A stretch of DNA of 64,000 nt, from contig JAJKFJ010022716.1 of NCBI GenBank assembly GCA_027382625.1, positions 33,931-97,930 on the forward strand, written 5' to 3'. The stretch comes from Tetmemena sp. SeJ-2015 (lineage: Eukaryota > Ciliophora > Spirotrichea > Sporadotrichida > Oxytrichidae). A program made the translations under genes and the position numbers. Shown here one piece after another: positions 11,101 to 22,044 of the stretch (within the stretch, counting starts at the first letter, position 1; the number at the start of each line of letters is the position of its first letter). The notes beneath the pieces are model-generated. The model searched no databases. It saw only the letters and a program-made list of their open reading frames with translations, and was not told where the DNA came from.

Positions 11101-14100
11101 ATTTCAGTCTGACTGTTTGGTCTGTGCATTTTTCAAGCAATTTATTTATAAAATTCTAAAAAAGTTACTCAAACTTGGGTTCAGCTTTCGAAAATAAGAA
11201 AGATTCAAATTTCAAATTGACTAACTACTATATTTATTTGTAACAGAGGAGGAGGCCTTGAAATACTGTTAGGTCTTTTTATTAAATATCGGAAGTAATA
11301 AAATAACAGTGCTTGAGAATGCTTGATTTTAAATTTACCTGAAGTACTTTATCTTTGAGGCAAATTGTGCTTAGAGTATTCAATGAGGCAAGCCTTTTAC
11401 AAAATCAATGATCGTATCTGAATTGATGCCATCTCTGTTTCTGTTCTCCTACTCCTCCCTTTACCTGAGAAGAGCTTGGATGTTAAGTTTGTTAGACTCC
11501 GTCAAATAATCACTTTCCTAGCCTCTAATTAGAGAGTTGTTCGACACTTAATCTCCAGTCTAATCATCTAGGTGTGGCATCTAAAGCCTTGCCTTATGTT
11601 CCTCAACTTCTCCATGAATCCTATTTGCAACATTCGGACTCTAATCATATTCGAGCTTCTCCTCTTCTATATCATACTCTCTACGACCAGTGTGGTTTCT
11701 TTCAGTCCGACTTGTATTCACACTTCCCCTTTCGTCTCCACCTTAAACCTTACTTTGAGTAAGCTAGCTCTTTCTCATATTACTTCTTGCTCTCTCTAAC
11801 TAAGGCTGTGCACTTTGATTTTACTTGGAAAGAGATAGCTCCCTTTCAATGAGGGCTGGATTTGGACCAGCAAATCGCTCTATCATCATTAATTCTTAAC
11901 TGTCTTCGAGTTTGTTATTAACTGAAGTGTCTTCTCTTTGATTAGAGTAGCTGATATTGTTGTTCATCATCTACTAACTCATCCTTGCTCCTCTGTTGTA
12001 GAGAGCCTCCTCATCATCTAGATCTGCAATATCCTCTAATGACTCTTCCCTCACACCATCAGTAGAATTCTATTGCTACCTCTACTCTTTTAGACGCTTG
12101 ATAAGATGATGATGAGCTTGTTAGTAGATGTTATAATTCTTCTAAGTAACTTTAGGATTCTTCACCTTCTCTTTGTAGCTAATTATACTTCTTTGTTGAA
12201 CTTAAGCAGGCAGATTAGAGCCTGAATTTGAAAGGTTAAGCTAATGAAGCTGAGCGGAGGAAGAGGATACTCTTATTAAGTCTCGTTTAAATTTCTCACT
12301 CTCTGCTTCGTGGATGGATTGAGTGATTGAGAAGTTTTCGCTTGAGTTTTTATTTGTAAGAGACATATTAAAATCCCTATTTATGCTACTTCCAAAGACC
12401 ATGTAGTTCCTATTTTGATGTATAGGTGGCAATTTGTTGTCATCTGCAGCTTAGTTTAAAGACTGATGAATAGATATACTATCTACTCTATGACCAAGGT
12501 TTCTCGTACTGTGGACTTTACTCTTCATGGATTTACGACTTTGATCTTCGTAAGTGACTATTTAAGGATGATACTTCTATTCGAGCTTTGCAGAGCCAGA
12601 GACATCAATCATCATACCTCCACTAGAGCTACCTCCTACTGGATGAACAGAGCTTTAAGCCTGCTGATCTTCTTGCAAGTCAACGCTTTAGTTTTCAAGA
12701 TCTTCCATCATTATCTTCTCTTCCTCAAGTGCTGGCAAAGTGTTATTAAGTCTCTAGACTTGCGAATCTTGGTCCTCAGGGCTTTGCATTTGATATTTCT
12801 GCTACCTGATTCTCCTCATTTACTGCGCACTTTGATTCATATCTATTTCGCTCTATTGCTGTCGCTCAAAACTTTCAATCGCTTGCTGCCTGATGATTCC
12901 TAACCCAATCTTGCCACTCTCTTTATTCTTTTTTGGACTCTGTAATGATTTATATTGAGCCTTTAGTTCGTCAATCCAGTCTTCATTCAGCTTAACTTTG
13001 AAACTTTCATTTATTATCTACTCAGTGGGTGGAAATTATTAAATTAAGGAAGTAGCTTAGCATTAGGCTGATCCTCATCCTTGAAAGATTTAAAGTAGTC
13101 GTTTACTCCTTGGATGTCTAGTTGCAATAAGTCTGATTGGATCAATCTCAAAATAGCTATGCTCACTTGGAAGACATATCTTGTTCCATAGATTAGAATA
13201 TTATCCCACACTCGGATACAGAGCCCCAGTGGAAAGCTGTACAAGAAGAGCGATTAAAACCATTTCTAAAGCCAGAGAAGGTTGGGGATCGATATCTCGG
13301 AGAAATGAGCATGAAGAACAGGCAATTCATACTGGAAAATTTGATCAAAAATATAGAAGTACTGTTACAGGAGTCAATTATCATATAGTTGAACTGCATT
13401 TTATATGAGGAGAGGAAACTCTTTTTTGTAAAAGCCCCTTATGCCTTCGATTTTACTGCTGTTTTAATTTGGCTTGGAGGTATTAGTGAGTGACGCAAAG
13501 AACCAAAAAGCTTCTTTTTCATTTCCTCCATTCATCAGAAGAATGAAACCCACGAGGAAGTTCATGCTTTGACAGTAGCCAACTTTGTCGTTGTAAATTG
13601 AAAAAGCTTGTAGGACATTCATGAGCTGCTTCTGTCCAACGTTTCCATACTTAGCCTTGTCGAAAAATGGTAAGATTGGAAACGTCCGATCAATAAATAA
13701 ATTCAATAAAGAAATACAAAAGTAACTGCTATCAAGGTCTTTCATGATGTCATGCATCCAAATACTTTTAATTCCTTTCACTAATAACTCTTCATAGAGA
13801 CCCTTCACAGGTTTAAGCCTTCTTGCGCTAACTAATTTCCATGCTAGCCACCTATATTGGTGAGGTGGGCCTTTGCTCAGTCTGTTAAGAAATACGCCTT
13901 TATAAAAATAACCTTTACCATATGAGTTTGAATATTAAGCCAGGATAAGTTTCATAGTAATTGCTTAGTCCTACTTTCGCAATTTTAGAGAATTCAATCG
14001 CGTCAAGTGGAGATTTGTTGCGTTTAATGATTACTTTGTTGACGAGATCCTCATCCAATCCATAGGTAATCATCTTAAACCATTTCTCCATCCTACTCTG

Positions 14101-14420
14101 CTTAGTTACATTCAGTTTTATTCAAGACTGACTGCATATCTTTAAATTTTAATTCCTTTAGACACTGATAGGCATAGTTTTGATGAGTTCGTCGATTTGA
14201 AAGTAAACTCCCAGCCTGGCTTCTTCATGCTCTGGGGGCTTAACAATCATGTCGCTGCCCATTTATATTGAAGCCCATCGCTGCCTACAACTAAAGAACC
14301 CTCCTTCTAATCTTCATCGAAAGATAGGTCTTTCTTGGTGGGGCGCTTTATGATAGTGGGGTTCGGCTGCTTCTAATATTTCTTTCCTTTGCAGTTCAGA
14401 GAACCACATGCAGTTCCCAT
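8175..14420 (-). CDS. Large TBC-domain (Rab GTPase-activating) protein
   Basis: Reading on the minus strand from ATG 14418-14420 to TGA 8175-8177 through at least seven IESs gives one very long protein. The N-terminus MGTACGSLNC carries a Gly2 and Cys5 typical of myristoylation/palmitoylation. The TBC domain follows (about 14000-13050): GVFLNRLSKGPPHQYRWLAW, then the arginine finger IMKDLDRTFP (IxxDxxR), then the glutamine finger VGYCQSMNFL (YxQ). Both catalytic residues are present, so GAP activity toward a Rab is expected. Downstream are Gln/Asn-rich linkers and long coiled coils, including a block around 11200-10700 (FEQLFQNFINKLLEKC; PRYCIHLAKHMEQLTK) that could be BAR-like, which is inference. 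The C-terminus is basic and Ser-rich. IES removal is needed to create the arginine finger. Some frame links at 14100-14200 and 8400-8500 remain unresolved. Confidence 0.8.
11292..11346. other. IES in TBC gene, pointer GAAGTA
   Basis: GAAGTA at 11292-11297 and 11341-11346 (TACTTC on the coding strand). Excision of 49 bp joins RQSTS to DIQQKDLTVFQGLL and opens a continuous frame into FEQLFQNFINKLLEKC. Confidence 0.8.
11356..11391. other. IES in TBC gene, pointer TGAGGCAA
   Basis: 8-bp direct repeat TGAGGCAA at 11356-11363 and 11384-11391. The 28-bp excision removes an in-frame TGA (coding strand) and joins FVKGLP to QRQSTS. Confidence 0.85.
13031..13051. other. 17-bp IES in TBC gene, pointer GGAA
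   Basis: GGAA at 13031-13034 and 13048-13051. Excision of only 17 bp joins NAKLLP to PTEQIINESFKVKL across the end of the TBC domain. Without it the frame runs into TGA. Confidence 0.8.
13689..13735. other. IES splitting the TBC arginine finger, pointer ATCAA
   Basis: ATCAA at 13689-13693 and 13731-13735. Removing 42 bp turns DLD...DRTFP into the canonical IMKDLDRTFP. The segment has no GT-AG ends, so it is not a spliceosomal intron. Confidence 0.9.
14252..14285. other. IES in TBC gene, pointer TCGCTGCC
   Basis: 8-bp repeat TCGCTGCC at 14252-14259 and 14278-14285. Excision of 26 bp joins SLVVGSD to MIVKPPEHEEA and removes an in-frame TGA. Confidence 0.85.
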
Positions 14421-14783
14421 TTTTCACTAGCTGACCTTTTAATATCCTCCCTATAAATATATGAAGTATTTGCTTAAACTTGTTTATTTGAGGAATATAA
14501 TATTTATCATTTAAGTAATTGCCATAATAATCAGCTATATTTGATTGTTGCTCACACTTCCCCTTGCTTTAATAATTGAATTTAATTAATATTTTCGCTT
14601 TAATGTTGTCAGAAAACAAAATCACAACCTACTATCTTCAAATATATCAATTAGTCTATACATAATATAGGTGTGCTAATTTTCTATCTTGGTAAGAACC
14701 ACTCTGCAAGTTCTAAAAATAATCAAGCACCTTCTACTTCTAACAAAACTAATGCGTAATAAGCAAACTTAGGACCAAGCGAG
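14421..14783. other. Spacer between TBC and RCC1 genes
   Basis: AT-rich spacer between the start of the TBC gene and the end of the RCC1 gene upstream of it. No gene or repeat seen. Confidence 0.5.
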
Positions 14784-16509
14784 TCAAAAGGCAGCACACC
14801 TCATAAAACCACGCTCGTTGTCAAAATTGAAAAGTAGATGGATAGCGTTTAGGTCTTCACATACAAATTCTCAAGCATACTCAAGAACTTAGCTCTCCTC
14901 GTTGTTATATGCCTCCTGCTTATTAAGATCTAACTATACTTTATTAAATGACGAAGTTTTTGAATTATAGATTTTATTGTTAGCTATAATAAGAGACTTT
15001 GTTGAGAGTTAGATAAATTTAACGGACCTGGTGCAGCGATATAAGTTGAGTTCCCTCGTTTACCTCCAACCTTTCTACTATTTAATCTTAAAGTCAGGCT
15101 TATATTTAAAAGTTGCAATATATTATTGAGCAATACTTTGCAATAATAGCCTACTTGTGTTAGATGGTGCTTGGGCGTAAAGTAGTGTAGGCTAAGCTCA
15201 TAGTGATAAAAGACCTCGGAATTTAAATCGAAAGCCAAACTTTAGGAGGCAAGCAAGTGAGGCGGTTTATTGACATTTCGAGAGTGCGAGACATAGTCAT
15301 TAACGAGGTAATATAAGGATCGATTTTAACTATTTCTAGTACCTGACCTTCTTCAGCATTGGACAATACTTGGCTATCATTGTAGAAAAGGAAAAGAAGT
15401 TGCTCCTCCCTTTCCCAGTAAGTTCTCTTTACTTTGATATGTCTATGTATTTTTAACTCTATCGCTAACAATTCTTTAAAGGACTTCCAACTAAGGCTAA
15501 AAGAGTTAGTGCCAATCTATTAAGAGGTAAAGCAACTACTCGCAGACCAAAGACGAAGTTGATTACCAAAACGGGATAAATTTGTTTATATTCGCTTCAG
15601 TATTCCCATTTAAAAACCCCTTAATTTCACAAAGAAATACTATCATAAATTAAGAGCGTTTCTTTAATGAAATCAACTTAATGTTCATACGAGATTAACT
15701 TGTGCATAAGAGTTCTCTGCACCACACGCTACAAAATTCACCCTACCATTTTTTATAGTAAAATATCTTACCTTCCATTTATTGTCTCGATCAAGGTAGG
15801 CACTCCCACATACTCCTACCTAAGTGAGGGAATTACTGTGTCATAGCTTTTGCTGCCACTCTCTGGAGTCGTATCCAATTCCTTGTCAAGTTTTCTTACT
15901 GCATCGTTGTGACTAATTGAGCTGTATTTGGATTGCCCCCCCCCAAATTATAGAAATTATACACTTTTTAACTTAATATACGACCCGTCAGTGAAATCCT
16001 GAATGGTTTCTCCTATGATTTATTGATCTTAACTCCCAGCATTTTAACCACTGGCTGAGGGTAAGGCGTGAATAAGCCATAGAGACTATTCTTGCCCCCA
16101 CTCATCTCTTCTTGAGATTGATAAATAGACTGAATGACAAAATAGATAATCTCTTATATTAATTTGATCTGTGTCTCTCTGAGTCCACACATATTTCATC
16201 TCTTGGTAGAATTGCTTGTTGTGAATCAAGTTCTTTATCTTATGGGAGAGTCCTAGCTTTCCATAGTTTGCGCATCCCCATGAGTACAACAGAGTGAGTA
16301 ATTTAAATGAGGAGTTTACAAATGTAAAAGAGTGCCCTCACTGATTGAGCACTTGAAAGTTACTTAGCTTATTTATGTGAAGTGCTTGTCATCCCTCTTA
16401 AAAGCTTACTGAATGAATTCTTGTTTGTCCTCTGCTTATAAAAAAGTTTAGTTTGAAGATAAAACGATTGGCAATTACTTTAATTTCTATCATAGTCGCA
16501 TTTAGGCAT
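14784..16509 (-). CDS. RCC1-repeat protein B
   Basis: Minus strand, probable start ATG 16507-16509 (MPKCDYDRNQSNCQSF), stop TGA 14784-14786 after HLLFNFDNERGFMRCAAF. The clearest RCC1 blade is YSWGCANYGKLGLSHK at about 16290-16240; weaker blades follow (VNFVACGAENSYA near 15740). After the propeller come helical segments (YWEREEQLLFLFYNDSQVL; EIVKIDPYITSLM). RCC1 propellers act as GEFs or as binding scaffolds; the partner is unknown here. Several IESs interrupt the frame, for example near 16290-16330, where excision gives GHSFYSWGC. A run of nine C (plus strand) near 15936-15944 lies in a low-confidence stretch. The start and internal joins are inferred. Confidence 0.55.
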
Positions 16510-16582
16510 GGTTTACAAGATTTCCTGTTTTTTTATAAAATTTAAATTTTTAGTTCCCAAAAGATAAGGATATTTTTAAGAT

Positions 16583-18021
16583 TCAAACAGTCCTACCTTG
16601 TTTTACAAACAGCACTTTGTTGTTTGGGAAGATGCCCTGGTACTTCTTCTATTTCAGGAGAGCTTTGGGCTTAACCTCGTCTATCTTTAAATGAAATATA
16701 TAAATATATTTGGCACTATCTCTTCCTATGGAGTGTAGTTCTTCTCCTTCTTAATAAAGTCGTCCTCTTCTTCTGACTCTTCAGAGGATGATCCAGAGCT
16801 GTCGCTATCGTCGCTTCCATCTTCATTGGAGCCATCCTCGTCTGAGCCGTCTTCATTACTGTCGTCGCTTCCTGAGCCGGAACCAGAGTCGCTGCTCTTC
16901 TCCTCCTCTGAGTCATCATCGTTGTCCTCATCATCATCGGACCCCCTGTTCTTTCTCCCCTTCCTCTTGCTCTTCTTAGACTTTTTGGATTTCTTTTTCT
17001 TCTTCTTTCTGCTTCCCTCTTCGTCACTGTTGTCACTGTTATCCTCCGCACCTGAATCTCTCTCCAAATAGGGTAATAAATATTTTAAATTCTCCTAATC
17101 ACTGTTGTCGTCATCCGAGTCATCACCTCTTCTCTTAGACTTAGCCTTCTTCTTGCCCTTCTTCCTTTTCTTGTCATCGTCCTCCTCTTCCGAAGAGTCT
17201 CCTTTGTTGCTGCTCCTCTGATTAGTAGGCTGGCTGGAAGGCCTACTTAGGAAAGAGCCTCGTTTCTAGTCGACAGCTGCCACTCTGCTGTCTTGCATTT
17301 TTAGAGTGCCAGCTACTGATCGTTTGTCATCTACTCCCAGCGACTGGTCCTCCTCAGTCAGCTCGTACTCCTCATCCAACTCAGCAATTGGAGGAGGGAT
17401 CTTAGCCGCTATGTCCTTGAAGTGGGTCTTCTTCTAGTTAAGTCCGTCCACGAAGATCTTGATGATTTGCTCAGGGGTGTTAGCCTTGGCCACCTCCTTC
17501 TTATACATGTCTTCATCCTCTGAGTCCTTCCGCTTCTTCTTGCTCTTCCTCTTCTTGTCCTTCCTCTTCCGCTTCTTCTTCTTTCCGCTGTCTTCCTCGT
17601 CATCGTCGTCTGAATCGTCTCCTCTGCGTTTCCTAGATTCCCCATCACTTCCTGACTTATCAGAGTCTTTCTCCTCTTCGTCATCGTCCTCATCCTTCTC
17701 CTCATCGTCGTCATCGTCATCCTGCTCCTCGTCTTCCTCCTAGTCCTCCTCATCTTCTTCAGCCTCCTGGTCGCTCTCTTCCTCCCCATCCGAGTTGAGG
17801 GTCTTCTTCTTCTATTTGCGTTTCTTCTTGAGCTTAGGGTACTTGGTGATCACTGATACGTAGGGAACGTCAAAGTCATTTAAGAAGCCAATGGCCTCAC
17901 CATTCATGGCATAGAGAGCATCCCTCACATCTTTAAGAGTCTTGAGATTGGTCTCATCATAAACGTGGATCGAGTGCATTGAAACTATAGCATATTTAAG
18001 ACTATTAAATGAGCTCACCAT
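16583..18021 (-). CDS. Lys/Asp/Glu/Ser-rich acidic protein
   Basis: Minus strand, ATG 18019-18021, TGA 16583-16585. A folded-looking N-terminus of about 65 residues (DVRDALYAMNGEAIGFLNDF; VPYVSVITKYPKL) is followed by alternating KKKRKQKKK-type basic clusters and long Asp/Glu/Ser tracts, with a short conserved-looking island (PEQIIKIFVDGLN, KIPPPIAELDEEYELTEED) in the middle and a C-terminus ALLKQKKYQGIFPNNKVLFV. The composition suggests a nuclear, nucleic-acid or chromatin-associated protein, which is inference. At least two IESs (near 17090 and 16700). It lies between two RCC1 genes on the same strand; its ATG overlaps the stop of RCC1 gene A. Confidence 0.7.
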
Positions 18022-19755
18022 TTTGTTTCAAATCTGTCAACTCGAACTCTAACAATATAGACCTTCCAACTTAAAGAATATAATAAACACTACAAAATTA
18101 ACTGCTAGAGTATGGTCGTGGCTTGTCACTACTTATGAGAAATTTAAAGTCTGCTACTCTTCTAGAACAATAGGTTTGTCTACTATCCTATGCAAATAAT
18201 CAGGATAGGAGGAATCCAATCACTTACTTCTATACTTTATCATGAGCTAGTCCAAGTCTGTTCCATCCCCAGAAAAAGATATCCCCGTTCTAAGATTTAG
18301 CATAGATGTGCCTCCTTCCAACTATCACTCCTTCTATTTGAGTAGAGTATGTAGAAGATAGATAATTAATTTTTAACATTTAAAAATTATAGATGAGAAA
18401 AGTCAACTTTTTGAATGGCTCTAGAGTATTTGACGCAGTCAGTTTCCAATACACTCTTGATGTAGCCTTTTTCCAAGCTAATTCCAAGTTATCCATACTG
18501 AGCAAGTCCAAAAGTATATACCTCCCCATTAGTAGAAACCACGTAAGAGCAGTATTCTCCACATGTTATGGACTTGATCTAGATCTCGTTTGAATGAATG
18601 GAGAAGTAGGGTATTATTTTTGGCTGCAGGCAGTAGTAAAGTTTCTTCTTAGTCAAGGGATGCAGTTAGTAATCTAGGTGAGACTTCTCCAAGATTCCTA
18701 GCTAGCCAAATCGATTGTTGCCAAAAGAGTGAAGTGCTCCATACTCATCTAATAACAAGGCATGATCATACCCCAAAGATATCTACTTAACTTGAGCGTC
18801 AAGCATCAACTATCTAAAAAATGATATCCTATTTTTTTCCAATTTGAGAAGAATACCCCAAGGGGGTTCATTAAAAATAAATTGGGGTATCTTTAAATAT
18901 TTAACTTTCAATAAAGTAGGGTTCTAAAATTAACCTTCTCTCAAAGCTCACAAACTTCCATACCTCAAAATAATATTGATAAATCATTGGAACTTCTAGT
19001 TGCTCTATGGTATCTGACTTTTGCCCATAATATTTATGGACTGCTGCCATTCTACGAGCAAGTCTTAAATTTGGATAAGCTGCTTTGGAGTTTCATGGAC
19101 AGCAGGTTAGTTGCTTTACTGCTCTCCCTTGGATTTGATATTTATGAGCTGCTGCAGTATCTAGTCCTGTCTCTTCTTAATTTGCTCTGCTGTGCTAATG
19201 TGTCGATTATAGAATTTTTCAAGTTCCTTTTTTAGGATAAGACCCAGCTGTAACTGCTCATTTGATCCCCAAACAAGAACAGCCTGATCAAAACTTTCAA
19301 ATAATAAATAGAGAGATTGCTAGGAAAAAAATTTTTCAAAGAGGTTAACAAATCTGAGTATGTTCAAATTTTCAATCAGAGTGTCTTTCACATGCTCTTG
19401 GGAGAGTTTAACACTTTGATAGGAGTTCCATTTAAAGAGACGCTCCTTTTTATCTTCAATAGTTTCAAGTTCTCCATCATACCTCCTAGTCTGGGAATTG
19501 CTCTTAGAAAATGGAGAAGAGAATCTCTAAATGAATAAGTGTAAACAGAAAAAACATGAATCCAGAAGAGCTTGGAGATTTTTCATTGGGAGAGGAGTAT
19601 TTCTTTTTAAGCGCAACAGAGTTAGGTCTCTCTCCCATAACTGCCTCTACTGCTATCTATGGCTGTTTTTGTCTTTCGCTTTACTGATTTTACCTAGACT
19701 GTGTCTTCATCTGCCTGATGTGTTCTTCGATCTTGCCTTCGAACAAACTCAGCAT
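18015..19755 (-). CDS. RCC1-repeat protein A
   Basis: Minus strand. Start ATG 19753-19755 (MLSLFEGKIEEHIRQMKTQS), stop TGA 18015-18017. After a polar N-terminus come RCC1 blades: AVLVWGSNEQLQLGL (about 19270), ISLGYDHALLLDEYGALHSF with GNNRFGQLGI (about 18780-18700), CGEYCSYVVSTNGEVYTFGL with AQYGQLGIG (about 18560-18480), VGRRHIYAKSQNGDIFFWGW (about 18330-18270) and VVTSHDHTLAV. A seven-blade propeller is plausible. A Gln-rich helical insertion sits in the first blade. Several IESs break the frame; removing one with pointer AGTT near 18045-18085 gives the C-terminus DRFETKW. The stop overlaps the ATG of the next gene. Divergently transcribed from the gene at 19788. Confidence 0.7.
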
Positions 19756-19787
19756 CAACCTTAAATAAAAAATTTGTACTATAATAT

Positions 19788-20206
19788 GTGCATCATAGCT
19801 TTGACTTCATCGTCAAGAATCTGCCTATGCTTGAAGAGAGCAATATGAGGGAACAGTTTGCTCATGACAGTGAGGCAAGTGCGTGCCATAATGATTATCT
19901 CAGATATATTCAGCGACTGCTGCTCTCTGAAAGTGAAAATCAGAATAAGCAGATTCACCTTGTGCTCTATCAACTCTGAGTTGCGAGTTAACTGATGAGC
20001 TTTGTGAGGAGAGCCTTCAGCCTAAACGTTATGACTTGAGAGCTCGTTTGATTTAGGGCGATGGTAAGGTGAGTGGATAGAGGGCTCATTTTCATCAAGA
20101 GTATAGTGAAGTGAGCCCTAGTGCCCCTGTGAAATTGAATTTTAGATCTAATCATCGCAATCATCTCTAACTTTTATTTTAACTTATGATTATTCATACT
20201 TAATGA
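19788..20206 (+). CDS. Small hypothetical protein
   Basis: ATG at 19788 (MHHSFDFIVKNLPMLEESNM), then HNDYLRYIQRLLLSESENQN. A frame change near 19955 leads into ALSTLSCELTDELCEESLQP and RYDLRARLIQGDGKVSGQRA, then stop TGA 20204-20206. The frame change implies a short IES that I could not place exactly. Starts only 32 bp from the divergent RCC1 gene A. No family recognised. The opposite strand is also partly open, so the first 150 bp is less certain. Confidence 0.5.
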
Positions 20207-20265
20207 ATCATCAGGCTTTCCAAAGTGAGCAAGTATAACCAGCGCTGTGTAAAATTCTATCATGT

Positions 20266-20669
20266 TCATTATTCCTAGAAAAATAAGAGATAATAATCTT
20301 CAATTAATTCAACTGATTAGTTTTGTAATACTTGTGTGTCGTAGTCAGTGTTATTGACGCAGAGCAAGTTGAATATCTCTTTGACTTGGTCTTTCTCTAG
20401 TTTGGGAAAGTACTTCTAGCAAAAGCGTTTGAACTGCCTCTTCTGCAGAATGAAGGTGAACACCAGTTCACTTTAGCAGGCTTGCTTGTATTGAGTGTAT
20501 AGCTACTAAGGCGATTGAAAGTGATACTCCAATAGTAGTTTAACATATAAATATAATTATTCACCACTCGTTTAAAAGTAGCTTTCAAGCTTTCGGGCAT
20601 GCCTGCTATGATGCTGTGTTTGTCATTGAGGGAGTGCTAATGACAGAGTATTTCAAATTTATTTCCCAT
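20266..20669 (-). CDS. Small hypothetical protein
   Basis: Minus strand, ATG 20667-20669 (MGNKFEILCHQHSLNDKHS), TGA 20266-20268. After one IES (about 20500-20560, not exactly placed) the protein continues as SELVFTFILQKRQFKRFCQK and YFPKLEKDQVKEIFNLLCV. Mixed helical, about 110 residues, no signal peptide or membrane segment. It could be a small helical adaptor; no family assigned. Confidence 0.6.
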
Positions 20670-20886
20670 TTTGGATTTAAATTTACCTTATGCGCTTATT
20701 TCTCAATACTCAACTCTAACATTAAAATGCTTGGGTGATGATGCTCCATTTCCAAAGAGACAAAGTTAAATCTAGTTTATAAATTTACGTAATTAAAATG
20801 TTCAAATCCGCACCGCACTTCATTCCTTTAATTATTTTAAAATAGTAATGAGATCTCATATTATAATAAAAATATTTTATAGATGT

Positions 20887-21928
20887 ATGAAAATAATTCA
20901 GTTTTAAATAAATTTATATTATTTATAAACTTCATATTGCTGAAAATTTCAATAAGCTTTTCTCTACTTCTGGTGATAACTTAGTCAGTGTTTGCCTCAT
21001 CAGTTGGCCAAAGACTGAGCTAAGCATTTGTGGATACTATACAGAGAATCCAAACTCCCAATGAAGAGCCATATCCGACATTAGATTACTCTTTAAAGAG
21101 AGGACTTGAGGGCGCAGAACAAACCAAGGAAGAGACTTACACCCAAAATCTTACAAATCAGACAGATTTGTAAACTAAGGATGGTTCTCAGATTCATGCA
21201 GAAGCTGAATAAAGTGCTGAAGAGAGAAACCGTACTGCACTAGTCAAGGGAATCTACGACCAGCTTACACACCAAATCAAAAACTCACTTATCAACTTCA
21301 AATATTTCATGCTAAGAGTTCATTTCAAATAAAATAGAATTGACTTGACTGAAATAGAGATCGCTAGCGTTTAAAATTTATCAAGTGCGCAAAGTCCTTC
21401 AGTACAAAAAGACTCCAGCACCAATCAAGCAAAATAAACTTCAGTCTCTAATAGAGTGGCCCTCAGCATCCAAAAGCTTATCATTATAATAGGCTGCTGT
21501 AATAATACAAATTATTTGTATAATGATTGCTTGATGGTATTCATCATCCTGCTGATCTTGGGCTTTTTGATTGCAGTCTAAACTAGAAGGCACTTCCAGA
21601 AGAAGCGTCTCTAAAGCATTCTAAAGCAGATTCAACCAAGCAATTAAGTGAGTGGACTGCCTCAATCTGTTCCCTACCAATAATTTAGTTACAACAATCT
21701 GCCCGAATAAGCTATCGATGAATATATTATAATAAGAGTTATTCTAATGACAGTGGAATGAGAAGCTATGAAGCGATGTATGGAGATGGAACTTAAATCC
21801 ATCAAGGAATCCCTATCTCACTTAGTCAACTTGAGAGGAGAAGATAGGCATAGAGGGAAATTGAAATGTACGCTTTCAACCCCTAACATATCGATATCGA
21901 CATCCCCAATCATGAACTTGTGGATTGA
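20887..21928 (+). CDS. Type I membrane protein with signal peptide
   Basis: ATG at 20887; an IES interrupts the gene after the second codon, and its removal creates a textbook signal peptide MKISISFSLLLVITQSVFAS. An ectodomain of about 180 residues follows (RIQTPNEEPYPTLDYSLKRG; TALVKGIYDQLTHQIKNSLI), then a transmembrane helix (CLMVFIILLILGFLIAV) and a basic, Gln-rich cytoplasmic tail (TRRHFQKKRLQ ... ERRRQAQREIEMYAFNP), with stop TGA 21926-21928. IESs: pointer TGAAAAT 20888/20941; probable TGCT 21495/21528; and a 2- or 5-bp frame discrepancy at about 21720-21735 (see findings). Probable surface or endomembrane protein of unknown function. Confidence 0.8.
20888..20947. other. IES within signal-peptide codons, pointer TGAAAAT
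   Basis: TGAAAAT at 20888-20894 and 20941-20947. The 53-bp excision joins ATG AAA AT to T TCA ATA AGC, producing the signal peptide. Confidence 0.9.
21495..21531. other. Probable IES, pointer TGCT
   Basis: TGCT at 21495-21498 and 21528-21531. Excision of 33 bp keeps the frame and makes the membrane helix continuous (IIGCLMVFIILLILGFLIAV). Because the segment is a multiple of three without a stop, retention cannot be excluded. Confidence 0.55.
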
Positions 21929-22044
21929 AAACTGATAATATATAAGCATTGATCGAATGGCAGAGAGAAAGTTATTCAGTAAAGAAAGTGTAATAGTAAC
22001 AACCTTTGAAATATCACTTAAAATTGAGTCTCTTTAATCTTATC

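Noticed and set aside
11572..12903. Plus-strand ORFs of 60-145 codons
   Set aside because: The minus strand is continuously open through this region as part of the TBC gene, with matching frame across several IES joins.
13694..13735. Spliceosomal intron as explanation for the interruptions
   Set aside because: Most interruptions lack GT-AG ends and are bounded by direct repeats, one copy of which must be kept; only the TMEM107 case fits an intron.
16788..17743. Ser/Pro/Leu/Phe-rich open frames on the plus strand
   Set aside because: Antisense shadows of the Asp/Glu/Lys-rich minus-strand gene; their composition is the mirror of acidic repeats.
18987..19764. Hydrophobic plus-strand ORFs resembling membrane proteins
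   Set aside because: The minus strand in the same place encodes recognisable RCC1 blades and Gln-rich helices; the plus-strand frames are antisense.
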